Shown here in pieces: positions 25,565-37,394 of a stretch of DNA of 64,000 nt. Position 1 is the first letter of the stretch; each line of letters begins with the position of its first letter. This stretch comes from Euryodendron excelsum. Lineage: Eukaryota; Streptophyta; Magnoliopsida; Ericales; Pentaphylacaceae. The position numbers and the translations under genes are program-made. The stretch is taken from the NCBI GenBank assembly GCA_033060915.1, contig CM065378.1, positions 7,623,501 to 7,687,500 on the forward strand, read 5' to 3'. Below the pieces are notes generated by a model. It searched no databases. It worked only from the letters and a program-made list of their open reading frames with translations, and was not told the origin of the DNA.

Positions 25565-25591
25565 TGTGACTAGAGCTCTACACAAAGGCAC

Positions 25592-25594
<3 letters not shown>

Positions 25595-25627
<33 letters not shown>
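25595..25627 (+). repeat. (TC)n tract in the nsLTP 5' UTR
   Basis: A 33-bp TC run that ends five bases before the ATG. CT-rich leaders are frequent in plant 5' UTRs and can affect expression. As a microsatellite it is likely to vary in length between individuals. Confidence 0.85.
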
Positions 25628-25629
<2 letters not shown>

Positions 25630-25632
25630 AAA

Positions 25633-25917
25633 ATGAAAGTGAAGATGTCATATGTAGCAGTGTGTGCTGTGCTTGTTCTACTTCTTGAGGGAGCCCATGT
25701 GTCTATGGCAGTTGCTTGCAACCCGATGGAGCTAAGCCAGTGCGCGAGCGCAATCATATCATCAGAGCCACCAACAGCAACCTGTTGCAGCAAGTTAAAG
25801 GAACAGAGGCCTTGCCTTTGCCAGTACTTGAAGGACCCAAACCTCCAGAAGTTTATCAACTCTCCTAATGCAAATAAGGTGTCTACCACTTGTGGCTCTC
25901 CCTTCCCTAGCTGCTAA
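25633..25917 (+). CDS. Non-specific lipid transfer protein, type 2
   Basis: A single-exon protein of 94 residues. Residues 1-28 form a signal peptide (VAVCAVLVLLLEGAH core, cleavage after AVA). The mature part has eight cysteines in the order C-x7-C-x13-CC-x8-C-x-C-x23-C-x6-C (positions 29, 37, 51, 52, 61, 63, 87, 94). This is the four-disulfide pattern of type-2 nsLTPs, and CLC gives the typical hydrophobic residue between the fifth and sixth cysteine. Such proteins are secreted to the apothecium-free cell wall space (apoplast), bind acyl chains in a hydrophobic cavity, and are linked to cutin or suberin deposition and defence. The mature length (66 residues) is normal for the family. A TATA box and a TC-rich leader precede it. 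A second Met at residue 5 could also serve as the start, without changing the mature product. Confidence 0.95.
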   Translation: MKVKMSYVAVCAVLVLLLEGAHVSMAVACNPMELSQCASAIISSEPPTATCCSKLKEQRPCLCQYLKDPNLQKFINSPNANKVSTTCGSPFPSC

Positions 25918-27621
25918 GACTCCTCCAGCAACTGCATATATATAGTGCTATACATACATACTTGGGTACAATTGGTCTTGCCACTGAGATCATCTGCTTT
26001 CCTTAATTAGCCTGCATGGAGTGTCGTGATATTGTTGTATACTATTATGGGACTAGTAGTACTGGTAAAAATTGGGAATGGGATTTTCCTGTTGTGTTAT
26101 GTGGAGTGCTTGTGAGTTCAGTTTGCTTACCGTAATAACGATTTAGTGCAATGGACTTCTCTTTTTTGTGAAGTGTAATTAACTTTATCCGTCGTTTTTA
26201 TTATTTTTGGTGGGTGGTTCAAGCAACTTCAGTGCTTAGATAACAAAACTACCCGCTAAATTGTAAGAGGAGAGATGGCACCAAATAATTTTTTCTTGTG
26301 TAATATGCGTAATCCGAAATTTTTTACAGAATTTAAGTAGCAAATGATGTGCTTACTGAGACTCTTTTACTTTAAAATTAAACACAATCATTATGACATT
26401 AATTACAAAAATATCTTCGCCACATCATTTTAGTTAAATTTTATGTAAAAATTATTTTTATCAAAAAATAGCACTTTTCTTTTTCCTAATATAAAGCTAA
26501 TGCAATTTGTAGTGTGCGAGGGTGCACACATATATATCTCAAAGTGGAGTAATTAATTTTAACACTATTTGAATCTTGAATTTGTGGAGAAAAAGAAAAA
26601 ATAATTACCTTCCTATTATTTGATTGGTTTAGGAAATGAGAGAGAAAAATAGGAATTTATAAAAATATCCTTTTTTCTTTTTGTTTGATGACTCATAAAA
26701 ATGAATATATATATATAATATTTATTTTCCTTTTCCTTGAATCCAAAATCCAAACATAATTGATAACATAACATCCCTTTCACATTTGTAGAGCTTGGAA
26801 GTGGACTACAGAAGATACAACTATATCGTAACTATTCTAGTGAAAGAAAGAAAGGCAAAATGATGGCCAATATCTATTTATTCCTATTAAGCAGTGGACC
26901 ATGGTAGACAACTCATTCAAAATCTCAAGGAAGTGCACCACTAGAAAACAATAATAGAAATAATAAAGGGGGTCCTAACTCAACGATTTGGGGCAAAATT
27001 TTGTTGCAGTTAAAATCCCTGCAGTCAGCGGTCATTTACCATCAGCAATTCCGTACCATGTGGCGTAAAATATGTATGAGAATCACATGGTTAAAATTCT
27101 TCTTTCGAGTTTTCTAATCGTAACTTTACCCGCATGAATCGTAACTTTGTCTTATAGATTGTAGCTTTAACCGCAAGGATTATCAATTAGAATTGTAACT
27201 TTTACCACATAAATCGTAACTTCTCTTTCACCATCTTTATCACAACATTTAATCACGCGAGTCATAACTTAGAAGAAGAGTTCATTGCCAGCATCCAATG
27301 ATTTCCGCTATTTCAACAAAGGCATCCTTAAATCAGTTAATTGTATGCTCCAGTAACAGTACCTCCATGTCCAATATGGATTCTAAAAACCCGAAACCAG
27401 TTCGTGTTCAAGAAAATACAGTGTAAATCAAAACCCTGCAAACTGAAATTGAAATGGGAAGGCATGGTAACAATATAGACAAGCACAATACTATAAATTG
27501 TTTTCCACTTGCTATATGAAATTATGTATACAAGTACAAAGCTCAATAGTTTGATTTTTTTTAACGGTCTTTCTTAACAAAAGTCACCAAAACTGCGGCT
27601 ACTAACCTGATCAAACCAGGA
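25918..27621. other. 3' UTR of nsLTP and intergenic sequence
   Basis: No gene recognised. The nsLTP 3' UTR probably occupies the first 200-250 bases. At 27060-27260 the phrase cgtaacttt and variants (atcgtaactt, gattgtagctt, aatcgtaact) recurs five or six times at 20-50 bp spacing, a small degenerate repeat. A (TA)n run is at 26706-26720. The 3' UTR of the minus-strand gene to the right likely lies at 27340-27621. Confidence 0.4.
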
Positions 27622-29518
27622 TTAAACCTTCTCAAATTCACTAGCCCTTTGCTGCTGATGATTCTCTGCAACATTAGAGGTAGTCATACCAAGTCCATCA
27701 TTGTGGTGCTTTTCCCATCCACCGGTATCAGCCTTGGAATGGGCCCAATAGTAAAGGATGGACCCCAACATTGACAGCAACGAAAGAGCTGCACCAGCAG
27801 CGAACACGCCTTTGCGGAGAGTGGCACATGATAAGTCCTGCCCACCAAAGACCCCTCGGTATTTGGTGTGGTATGCATTCCTTGCTGATCCTGCCAATAA
27901 GCACGCCTCTGCCCCCAAAAAGCTTACCCTGTTTATTTTTTCCACATGTTAGCATGAGGCCTTGAACAATATGAAAACATCAAACAAGATTTCTAGCAGT
28001 GTTTGCTATGTATGTATGTATGTAACAGCCATAGCAGGTCATTTGGGTTCGACCATTATTAAAGTCAGTTATTGGATAACATCATTCAATCCCTGAAGTC
28101 GTAGCCTGATTTGAATGCAGTCCAGCATTTGCTTTCACTTTTTGTTGAAAAGAAACCATAAAATAAAAAAAAAGGAAGAAAAAGAAGAAATCCCGGATAA
28201 AGTGTTACCCTCCATAACAAGTCAAAGCCTAACAATGGAAGGCCTTTAGAGACATCAATGCTACCATCTGCTAAATGCATTTGTCTAAATCAGCATTAGC
28301 ATTAGCAGATTCTGTTACTCCATAATCTGTTAACAGAATCTGCTAATGCATCTAGTGTCAGCATAACACTAGATGTGGATACATGAACCATGGTTAAATT
28401 AGGCCGATCTCTACCGAGGTCATGAACAAGCTTGTAACCCAGCCTAACACATAACAACAACACATGAGCAGGTTGGTAATGCGCGAGTCAAATTCAACTC
28501 TGCTTTGGCTCGTCAATCAAATTAAACCAAACCTAGCTCAAGTAGTTCAATATATATCCTTTTTTTAATAGATAAAGTACACTAAAGTGCCAAAGGGGCA
28601 CAAGAAGTACATGGAAAATCTACCGGAGTCTCAAAGACTACTTTATTTGCACCCAGAAATGTTTGAAAAACAAATTCTCTCTCAGTATCAGTTCCATAAA
28701 AAAGATGGTATATCCCTCAAGTAGTCGGAACTTAATGGTAAAAGTATCAGCAGTGGGTCTTGTACATCCTCAAGAGTCTGCACCAGCTTGTGTCTTATAT
28801 CAAAGACCTAACACTCCATATGACAAACTTGACAAACTCAATTCTATGACAAGAAGCTGGAAGGCGGTAAACTACAAGCTGCATGCTGCCCAAGAAAAAC
28901 TTAAACCCAATAATTTTACAGATATTTATGCCAATCAAAAAAATTTATAGATTTTTATCAGATTAATGGATTGTGGTCACGAATCCAAGTTAACAAAATC
29001 ATAATGACATACTATAAAATACATCCAAGATATAACTTTATGTAATGCTATCATAAGTTCCACTTTATTTTGATTTATCAAAAAAAAAAAAAAGTTCCAC
29101 TTTATTTTGTTATCCATGACTGTCCATTCAGACAGATGCATACTGACAGATAGGCATGTCATCAAAACTTCAAGTCTCTCCTTTAACCAAGTTCTAATTA
29201 ACTGCCAGAGGCACTTGAGCCTAAATGCCACTCCCTTTAAATTGCATTTAGGCATTTTAAAGGGTAGAGTCTTTGGTCAGTCCTTAAGGCATAAATATTT
29301 TTTTATTAGTCCTTAAGTGTATAAAATAAATAGCGAGCTCATGAATAACAAAATCGGACACTCCATATCCAGAAGTCCACATTTTGCCAGAGTTTTTGAC
29401 AAAACATAATTCTCCATCTATTCTTCCAAAAATAGATCCCATTGTAATACTTTTCTTGCTACAACAGCGCGGAGAGTGCTCGACATGTAAGTTTGGTGTC
29501 TTCCCCCCCCCCCCCCCC

Positions 29519-29555
<37 letters not shown>

Positions 29556-29567
29556 ACCCCCCCCCCC

Positions 29568-29655
<88 letters not shown>

Positions 29656-29657
29656 CC

Positions 29658-29700
<43 letters not shown>

Positions 29701-31262
29701 TATTCTTAGCATCATTGTAACAAATTGATATGAAATTAGGCCTCATTTGGCATTTACTCTATGGTCATAGGTGGCGGGCCTGATGGCTACAATCTTTCTT
29801 TTCTAAATTGCCAAATTCTTGGCTCGTTGCACCAATCCCAGCATGACCATTAAAAGGCAGCCCAACACACAAGGTGTTCTCACAGTTGCGCCAAGCTATG
29901 CATAAGCAGAAGCATAGGATTTTCTCTTCAAACAAGATTCTTTTGATCCATGAGGGTTTCCTATTCAATTATATGAGTTATATTTCACAGAGCAACACTT
30001 TCCTAAAGAAATTACCAACATGTCGAACATTCACCAAATAACAGCATGAGAGGCATGAAAAGCATTAGAACGGGAATTACTTTTCCAAGAGCGTTAAATA
30101 GAAAACTAAGATTCAATTTCACACAGCAATATTTGATGGCCAAACATAAAAACCCCATACTTAAGCCTTAAAATCCGGTGAAATAGTGAACTTTTCAAAA
30201 GATAGGACCACCCCAGTTAAGAAGGACCTTACATTGTGCCAGAAAGATCACAAATAACAATGCCATGGCTACTGTAAGGGTAATTCTATACAATAAGAAA
30301 AAAATTTATATAGAGAATGACGTGGTTGAACGAGAATCTATCATTTTAAAACAAAATACTAACAACCATGATGACTAATAATTACAAAATGTTAGTGTGA
30401 CATCATTCTAACACAATTTTTTTTTTTGGTAAGAATAGCATTTTTCATAGACCTGATTTTTAGAGTTCACCAATTATGGAAGATCCAAAACAAATAAAAA
30501 AAAGCTAATGTGTGCGCTATGTATAAGAACTATTATAATAGAAGCATTGTGATCTAGATCAAATTATTTGAAACAATCAAAATATTTATTTGTGACATGG
30601 ATAGGTATATCACGTGTGCTGCTTAATAATTAGCTCCAAAACCAACCCAAACGGCACAGGACACAGTAATGCAGTACACACAGCAAGAATTGATAACGGA
30701 GGGCCAGTACTCTGCTAATAATTAACACCCCCAAAAATAGTGAGTTTTACACAGTTATGCCCTCACGCGGGTCCACTGTTAGTCGGTGAGTGGGACCCAG
30801 ATAACACCGTCAAAATCTAAATCGTTAGATCATCAAGATGGAAAATTGTTTTGAGAAGTGAGGAGAGTTTAGTAATTTTATACCAGGAGAATATAAAGAA
30901 GAAGACGGCCCAAGTGGTGGAGTTCCCACTCATGAGCCCTTTGCCGAAGCATAAGCATTTAGTGACGCCGTTAACCACCGTCTGGCTTAACAGCAACAGC
31001 CCAAACGCCGACAGCCCGTACGCCGTTGACGCGTCGGTGCTGTAAACGCAGTATGTTCGCTCGTCATACTCGTCGGGTACCACTTTCGCCTACATCCAAA
31101 CACAGACTCAGAGATAGAATTTTGCGGAATACAGAACAAAATTTATATATATGTATACAAGAAGTATACCATGCTACGGCGACGCTCAGCGCCGACGGCG
31201 AGAACGAAGGCGATGAGGTGAAGAGAAGTGACGATGGCCACAATGGAGACTGACACTGCCAT
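27622..31262 (-). CDS. DUF1218 family four-helix membrane protein
   Basis: Exons on the minus strand are 31262-31170, 31089-30884 and 27928-27622 (stop at 27624-27622). They are in phase with GT-AG borders and encode 201 residues. The protein starts MAVSVSIVAIVTSLHLIAFV, a first hydrophobic helix, followed by GAERRRS. Exon 2 carries DERTYCVYSTDASTAYGLSA and a second and third helix with the conserved Cys cluster KCLCFGKG. Exon 3 carries FLGAEACLLAGSARNAYHTKY, LSCATLRKGVFAAGAAL and a fourth helix, then a hydrophilic tail ending ASEFEKV. This order matches plant DUF1218 proteins. Some members (modifying wall lignin type) localise to the secretory membranes and affect secondary wall lignin, but the molecular activity is not established. 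Length and topology are normal for the family. The oddity is the ~2.95-kb intron 2, which holds two perfect hairpins and a very long poly-C tract. A (TC)n tract lies just upstream of the start codon. Confidence 0.93.
28299..28375. repeat. Two adjacent perfect hairpins in DUF1218 intron 2
   Basis: The first is gcattagcagattctgtta (28299-28317), matched exactly by its reverse complement at 28331-28349: a 19-bp stem with a 13-nt loop. It is directly followed by catctagtgt (28349-28358) and its reverse complement acactagatg (28366-28375), a 10-bp stem with a 7-nt loop. The two stems share base 28349. They lie in intron sequence of the DUF1218 gene. Confidence 0.85.
29503..29700. repeat. Very long poly-C tract with (CT)n and (CA)n
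   Basis: About 150 bases of almost pure C (29503-29654, with only three A interruptions, all in the first half) run into a CT repeat (29657-29679) and a CA repeat (to 29700). On the transcribed strand of the DUF1218 gene it would be a long G tract in intron 2. Plant genomes rarely carry such G/C homopolymers. The length given by the assembly may be unreliable. The long Pro-rich and Gly-rich reading frames across it are artefacts. Confidence 0.95.
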
Positions 31263-31275
31263 TAAAGCCTCTCTC

Positions 31276-31280
<5 letters not shown>

Positions 31281-31309
<29 letters not shown>
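31281..31309. repeat. (TC)n microsatellite upstream of the DUF1218 start
   Basis: A dinucleotide run about 20 bp upstream of the minus-strand ATG at 31262, hence GA-rich in the mRNA leader. Confidence 0.85.
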
Positions 31310-31313
<4 letters not shown>

Positions 31314-31404
31314 TCAACTCTTCTTCACTCGCTCTGCTTTTGATAAACGGGTCTACCGCCTTCCGGCTTTTTAATTCTTTCACTTATGAGAGCTTGAGCT
31401 TCAT

Positions 31405-32610
31405 TAATGGGTTAATTTCACCTAGACCCCTGAGGTTTGGAATATCAGCAGGTAGATCCACTACCTTTGAAAAAAGGACATCTAAACCGTGAGGTTTTGG
31501 AGTATCTTTAATTAGACCCCTACCGTTAGCTCCGTCTAGTTCTTTTCGTTTGATGACAACTTTGACCAGATGAAATTACCAATAATAAAAAATGAAGAAA
31601 AATGCATGAGTAGTTTTACCATACGAAATGACCAATTTTGTTACCTTTATTTTTGTTTACACAAAAGAAATGATTACATATGGTTTGCTTAATGACACTC
31701 ACAAAACTTAACAATCTGCAGCACAAAAGCCAAGCTTTAATTTAACAAGAGAAATGATAATTTAGTAGAGTAAATAACACCAAAGACTAATAACACACAT
31801 AAATTTGGTTATGACTTCTAGATTTTTTTTACTATGAAAAATATCGTATGCTCCCATCCTAAGAAGGCCTTTCAAAAAAATAAATATGCAACTGACAATT
31901 TGATAAGGAGTGAAAGCAAAATAATAGGCAAAAAAATTCATGTTGTATTTATCTGCTAATGGCTAATAAAAATGAACCATATTTCTTCTTCCTGTTACCA
32001 TTATTATGACAATGGAATTGATCGCTGACAGTTTTTCTTAGAAATGGATGGGCATTATTTGACTTTTGGCACCCCTTTTTGTTTCTTGATTTTTTGCATA
32101 GCCTTTGAGTGATGTTGCAAAAAGCACAGGAAATGAGAGTATCTTAGCGCTAAAATTTCAAATGGTCCTTTTGTAAACCATCTCCTTTTTGGAGATGACT
32201 GCTTCAATTTTTTGCTCCAGTTTGGGGATGTCTACAGAATGAAGAAGATCATAGCCACACACGCAACACCATCAGGTCATTTTATATCTATACATTAATG
32301 CATTTAATCAATCTATGTTCAGTAATCCTAAATAATAATAAAAACAGAGCATAAAACATTAACAGGTATCATTTTTATTTTCCCAACCACCCACCAATAC
32401 CATGGCAGCAACGCTACCGCTACCACTGCCAACGTCTACACAAACATTTTTATTTTTCCATTAATTTTATCCCAAAAATTAGAGCTTTCACCCACAAATT
32501 AACGGCGGTGAACTGAGTGTAACGGTGGGGTCTAGCTGTCCATGTTTAAAAGGTGTGGGTCTAAGTGTTGATATGCCAAACTTTAAGGGGTGAGAGATGT
32601 TAAAATGAAG
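31405..32610. mobile_element. Non-autonomous DNA element with ~100-bp inverted ends
   Basis: The left end reads cacctagacccctgaggttt, ggaatatcagcaggtagatc and so on to about 31530. The right end (about 32500-32610), read on the other strand, has caccccttaaagtttggcat, atcaacacttagaccca and then gacagctagaccccaccgtt, in the same order and spacing, with an estimated two-thirds identity. Between them are about 1 kb of AT-rich non-coding sequence. This end structure recurs in plants as a class of non-autonomous elements. I cannot assign the superfamily because no clear target duplication is visible. Confidence 0.5.
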
Positions 32611-33696
32611 TGATATCATGTAACTACTTTTTTCAATGTTTTCTTCTACTGGTATCCATCGACTGAACTAGAAATTTTTTATTGGGTTCGCATTGACAAT
32701 AAGAAAATAATAGTTAATGAGTTTTTTTATTTTTTTATACATGGCAATGGAGTAATGGATGAGGCCGGTGAAATTTAAACCTCTATCTAAATAAGTAGGT
32801 TTATAGGACTCAAGTACTGAATCAAATCTATAGCTCAATAGTTAAAGAGTTAAATATAATGAAATTAAAATTTTTTTACGCTATCACGAATTTGAGAAAT
32901 TTTACTAATAACTATGAACATGTTTTTTTGTATCTAAATAGTAAAACTTAGGGTATAAATCACATGTTAAAGCAACTCTTTTTTATCCTAATTGAGGCAA
33001 GAAAAGATAAAAATACTCAAATTAATTGATTATTGAAATATTAGTACCTTGTGGACGGGAGAAGGTGGACAATAAGAGATATAGATAGTGGAGAGGGAGA
33101 GAGAAATTTTATGTTTAGAAAGCCCAAAATAATTAGAATTATTACTAAATATAATTTATACCATCAATATAGAAAACCAAACAAGATAGGAAACTAAAAC
33201 TCAACCAAAACAAGACAGAAAATTAAAACAGATAGACTCAAAACTTATTTCTTGGTGTATTGATCACCAAGGAACTAATTTAAGGGCTCATATCTCATGT
33301 AATGTATATATCCCAAGATTTTATATCACTATTGGAGAGATTCCCAAAATTTTAGGGGGGCATGCCCCGCATAACCCTTTTTGCCTCCGTTTTTGCTGAT
33401 ATTTGATGATTGGCCGATTATTCTCTTAAGTTTATATTGAACCACCGTTTATACTATAAGTATTGTGATGGTTAGCCACCGAAATTTTGTTGATAGGGTG
33501 TTTAGGCAAAAAACTTTAAATTTTAAAAAAATAAAAGTAAAGCTTTTAAAATATGATGAGCCAATACATTAATTTTTATCATAAATATTCAAAATTTATA
33601 GAATCTAAATAGAATTTTCTAACCATTGGCTAGCTTTCCTCATCGCATAATTATGGGATCTAGCTAATGTGATTGTGACAATCTTGTTTATTTATT
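32611..33696. other. Intergenic; TE debris
   Basis: No exon recognised. Near 33345-33395 a ggggggcatgccccgc motif next to ttttgcctccgtttttgctg resembles one end of the G/C-bounded repeat family seen at 15812-16370. The rest is AT-rich. Confidence 0.35.
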
Positions 33697-33939
33697 TTGA
33701 ATGGAGACCCCGACAACCATTCAGCTGGGATCCTCATTAATGACTATCTAGTGCTTTTGCATTGCTCTTGGCAATGGAGGCTTAGCTATACTTCTAGAGA
33801 GGAAAATAAGTGCGCTGATTGTCTTACTCGTGAAACTCACAATATCTCTATTCGTGATGAAGAGCTCATTTCTCTTCCCCTGGAGTTGTATCCTCTTTTA
33901 GAAGCTGACAGAAGGGAAGCACTTTCGGTGGGTTGGTAG
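33697..33939 (+). pseudogene. Non-LTR (LINE) RNase H-like relic
   Basis: The open frame contains RLSYTSREENKCADCLTRET, the end of the RNase H-like domain found at the C-terminus of plant LINE-type polyproteins. In these the motif (x)REGN(x)CADxLA carries a catalytic Asp; here the second residue is Glu and the final Ala is Thr. Only about 60 residues of the domain remain. It is followed about 10 bases after the stop by a long T run (33943-33962). No reverse transcriptase sequence is present upstream, so it is a truncated dead fragment or a domesticated scrap. Confidence 0.6.
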
Positions 33940-35382
33940 TTTCTTTTTTTTTTTTTTTTTTTCCTCTTTTCAACCTACCCAAAAAAAAAAGTGTAAGAAG
34001 TAATAAAAACTGTTACCCAAAAAAATATGATAAAAAAACGAGATCAGTTCTAGCCAATCACTGGGCTTGTGATTGATAATTGCTCATTAGGTGAATGTTA
34101 GCATCGGACGCGCCTATTAGTCAGGCATCGCTTGATACAAGCGATATCAGTTGTAACCTATCAACTATTAGTGAGCTATAGCTGACGTGACTTATATCAT
34201 GCAGCGCTTGATGCAAGTGCACTTCTTACTCATAAATCTTATTATCTTTTCTTACCTTATCATCCATGCAAACTGAGAGATATTAAATTTCGTATGTTCA
34301 TTTTAGAATTAAAATTGCGAATCTAGAAATTCACAATCAAGTCTATTTGATGGCATCATGCCCCTTCTTTCTCACGTTGTGAATTTGAAATTCTACATCA
34401 ATTTTTGACAAACTGAAGTCACAAACATTGGTCAAGAATTAACACAACACCTTCTTTGATTCTATTTGACTACACTCAATATAAAGTAACGAAAGGCATC
34501 ATAACAAAGATTTCATGATCCATAGTGTGCAACTTTATTGTGAGCCTGTCTTTACTTCATCTTACTTTACTACATGACTCAAATGGATAGAATAGAAAAT
34601 TGTTGGATTAGTATCCACAGTTTCTCTGTTTAATAATTTCGAAAGGTTAAACACCTTTATCAATGAAATACAATTCTAGTTGTCAAAATTTAACAATTAG
34701 AAAATCAATTGGTCCAATCATAGATCAAACACTTTAGAATTGCATGAAATTTGGCGGAACTCTAGTTCAAAATTCCTCCTGTCAATTAGAGTCTTAGAGA
34801 TACTTGTTTCAAGATTTTCTCTTTAACTTTTTTTTTTTTTATTTTGTGAAAATTGTTTAGTGCCGTTTTATATTTTAAGTGAAAAAATTATTCAGTGATC
34901 TAAGATAATCCAGGCCAGGTCAAACTCTAGGAGTTCAACTGACATTTTTATTGGCCGAAACCATCACAGTCATGTCATATTGTCATGTAAATGGTCTTAA
35001 ACTAGGGAATTATTTCTCTAGATCTGATTGTGGAAAAAACAAAAAGAAAGAAAAAACTCTTGATGAGAAACATAAGGGGCCTTTATGGCAGGACAGGGAT
35101 TTAAATTTGGATGCTTTGTTTTGTGAGAGTGAGAGAGAGATAGCGAGAAATGGTAATGTCAATTTGTTGAAGGACTTATCATCAATCAATTAAAGAGAGG
35201 TATGTCGTTGTACCACTTCCTTTGACTATAGATTGGCATTTTGGGTGCAGCGTGGAAAAATGCAATGGGTCCGGTAATGAGTCTCTAAGTGCAGAACAGA
35301 CCAGCCACCAGGCCCACCTAGCAAAAATAGGACAAAATGCATTGTGAAGAAGGAAGGTTGATGTGATATTTCAATACGACCG
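33940..35382. other. Intergenic, nothing recognised
   Basis: AT-rich sequence with poly-T and poly-A runs. A frame at 34951-35193 (80 codons, +) shows no known motif. At 34080-34220 near-repeats of gcgcttgatgcaagtgc / tcgcttgatacaagcgat occur, possibly a small inverted-repeat element. Confidence 0.35.
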
Positions 35383-36613
35383 AATAATTAGGTTTTTTTT
35401 ATCAAAGCAATTCATATTTTTAAATTTATTTTCAAAATATTAATTTGACAAATGTTATTCTTAAAATATCTTAAAACGTAATTTATTATTGTATTTTTTT
35501 TAAAAACGCAACTCTAAATTGCGTTTTTCTAAAGAACTCAATTTATGATTGCGTTTTTCAGAAAAACGCAATAATAAATTGCGTTTTTATGAAATACGCA
35601 ATTACAAATTGATTTTTTCATAAAAAAATAATTGTTTATTTGTAAATACGAAATTACTAAATATAATTTATATATATGTTTATAAACTTGCAAAACTAAT
35701 TTCAAATTATTTTTTACTTTTTAAAAATTATTAAAATCATTGTTAAAATAATTTTTCTCATTCAATTATGTCAAATTCATGATAATAATATATTAATTTA
35801 AATTAAATTATTTTTAAATTTTAGTAATTATATAAATTATTTACTAATTTTTATGAATTTAACATAAATTTATTTCCATTAAGAACATGTTGCTAATAAT
35901 TATGAAAATAGTAATTTTTAATTTCGTTTTTTAAAAATTGAGTTTTTAATAAAAAAAATAAATTATCTAATTCTTATTTATTAAAATTGAGTTTTTAATA
36001 AATTATTTAAAATTAGTTTTGCAAGTTTATAAACATATATATAAATTGTATTTATTAATTTCGTATTTAGAAATAAATAATAATTAGATAATTTATTTAT
36101 TTTTATTAAAAACTCCATTTGTAAAAATGAAATTAAAAATTAGGATTTTCATAATTATTAGCAACATGTTCTTAATGGAAATAAATTTATGTTAAATTCA
36201 TAAAAATTAGTAAATAATTTATAATTAGTAAAATTTAAAAATATGTTAATTTAAATTAATATATTATTATCATGAATTTGACATAAATGGATGAGAAAAA
36301 TTATTTTAACAATGATTTTAATAATTTTTAAAAAGTAAAAAATAATTTGAAATTAGTTTTGTAAGTTTATAAACATATATATAAATTATATTTAGTAATT
36401 TCGCATTTACAAATAAATAATTATTTTTTTATGAAAAACTCAATTTGTAATTGCATTTTTCATAAAAACGCAATAATTTAGAGTTGCGTTTTAAAAAAAA
36501 ATGCAATAATAAATTGCGTTTTAAGGTATTTTGGAAATAACATTTGCCAAATTGATATTTTGGGAATAAATTTAAAAATATGAATTACTTTGGTAAAAAA
36601 ACCAAATAATTAC
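35383..36613. repeat. 1.2-kb AT-rich foldback (long inverted repeat)
   Basis: The left arm (35383 to about 35960) and right arm (about 36070 to 36613) are near-perfect reverse complements over more than 500 bp. For example, gcaattcatatttttaaatt on the left pairs with aatttaaaaatatgaattac on the right, and the block with cataaatttatttccattaa pairs with ttaatggaaataaatttatg. Repeated ttgcgttttt and aaaacgcaa motifs lie near both outer ends. A partial third copy of an arm segment (tttataaacatatatataaa) sits in the middle, near 36027. It has no coding capacity. A transcript would fold into a long double-stranded RNA. It is probably a foldback-type or long-TIR DNA element. Confidence 0.9.
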
Positions 36614-37011
36614 ATAATATTTGGGATGGTATCAAGAAAACCGAACTCCGAACGAATGAAATAGTAGATTGTTTAAATTTAATTTAAAAATTTTAATTAG
36701 TTTAAAAATATATTTAAATTTAATTTATTTATATAACGAGTTGATTTTAAAAAAAATATTAAAGAGTTAAATGCAAGTCAAGTTCAAATAGCTTGGTTCA
36801 TTTTACATCTTTACCTATCCTGACCTTAATAGAAACAATCTCCCCACACCTTGTTTTGAACCCGTGTTGAGTCCTCTAACTCCATCTCCAATTATGACCA
36901 AATCAAATTGGATCAGGTCAACTCGCATATTTCATATGTTTTTATTTAGCACATAAACAAGGTTTTCCAAATTTTACATATTTTAAAAATAACAATTAGT
37001 CTACTCAATAA
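36614..37011. other. Short intergenic stretch, nothing recognised
   Basis: AT-rich, non-coding, between the foldback and the following MITE. Confidence 0.4.
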
Positions 37012-37394
37012 GTGGTAGATAATACTTTTTTAGGTGTGTATCTTCTTGTGATTTGAACGAAAATTAGATGATCCCTATGTAGTTCAAAGGTGAACATACA
37101 ACCTCCCTGTAGTTTGAACTTAACTGCAAAGTGGATGGAATTAAGAGAGATTTTGTAAAATGACAAAAATACCTCTACAAAAGACATCTCTAGAGAGAAA
37201 AAATCGTCTTTTTGATATTTTATTTTGAAGAGACGAAATGAAAGAATCCTGTGACAGAATCGCAGTTAACTTTAACAGTTATCATCTATTTTATAGTTAA
37301 GTCCAAACCAAACAGAAGCTATGTGTTCACTTTTAAACCATAGGAGAGTTATCTGATTTTTCGCTCAAATCAAAAGGGAGTAAAGTGTAATTAC
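37012..37394. mobile_element. MITE-like palindromic element, copy 1
   Basis: The left half contains tgatttgaacgaaaattaga, tgatc..., then ttcaaaggtgaacatacaac and gtttgaacttaactgcaaag. The right half, read on the other strand, repeats the same blocks in the same order: gtaattacactttactccc, tttgagcgaaaaatcagata, aaaagtgaacacatag and ttggacttaactataaaata. So the unit is an imperfect palindrome of about 380 bp with no coding capacity. A second copy of the family lies at 39526-40284. Confidence 0.6.

Noticed and set aside
29284..29728. Long Gly-rich (minus) and Pro-rich (plus) open frames
   Set aside because: They are translations of the poly-C/CT/CA tract in an intron. A homopolymer has no stops in several frames, so openness is not evidence of a gene.
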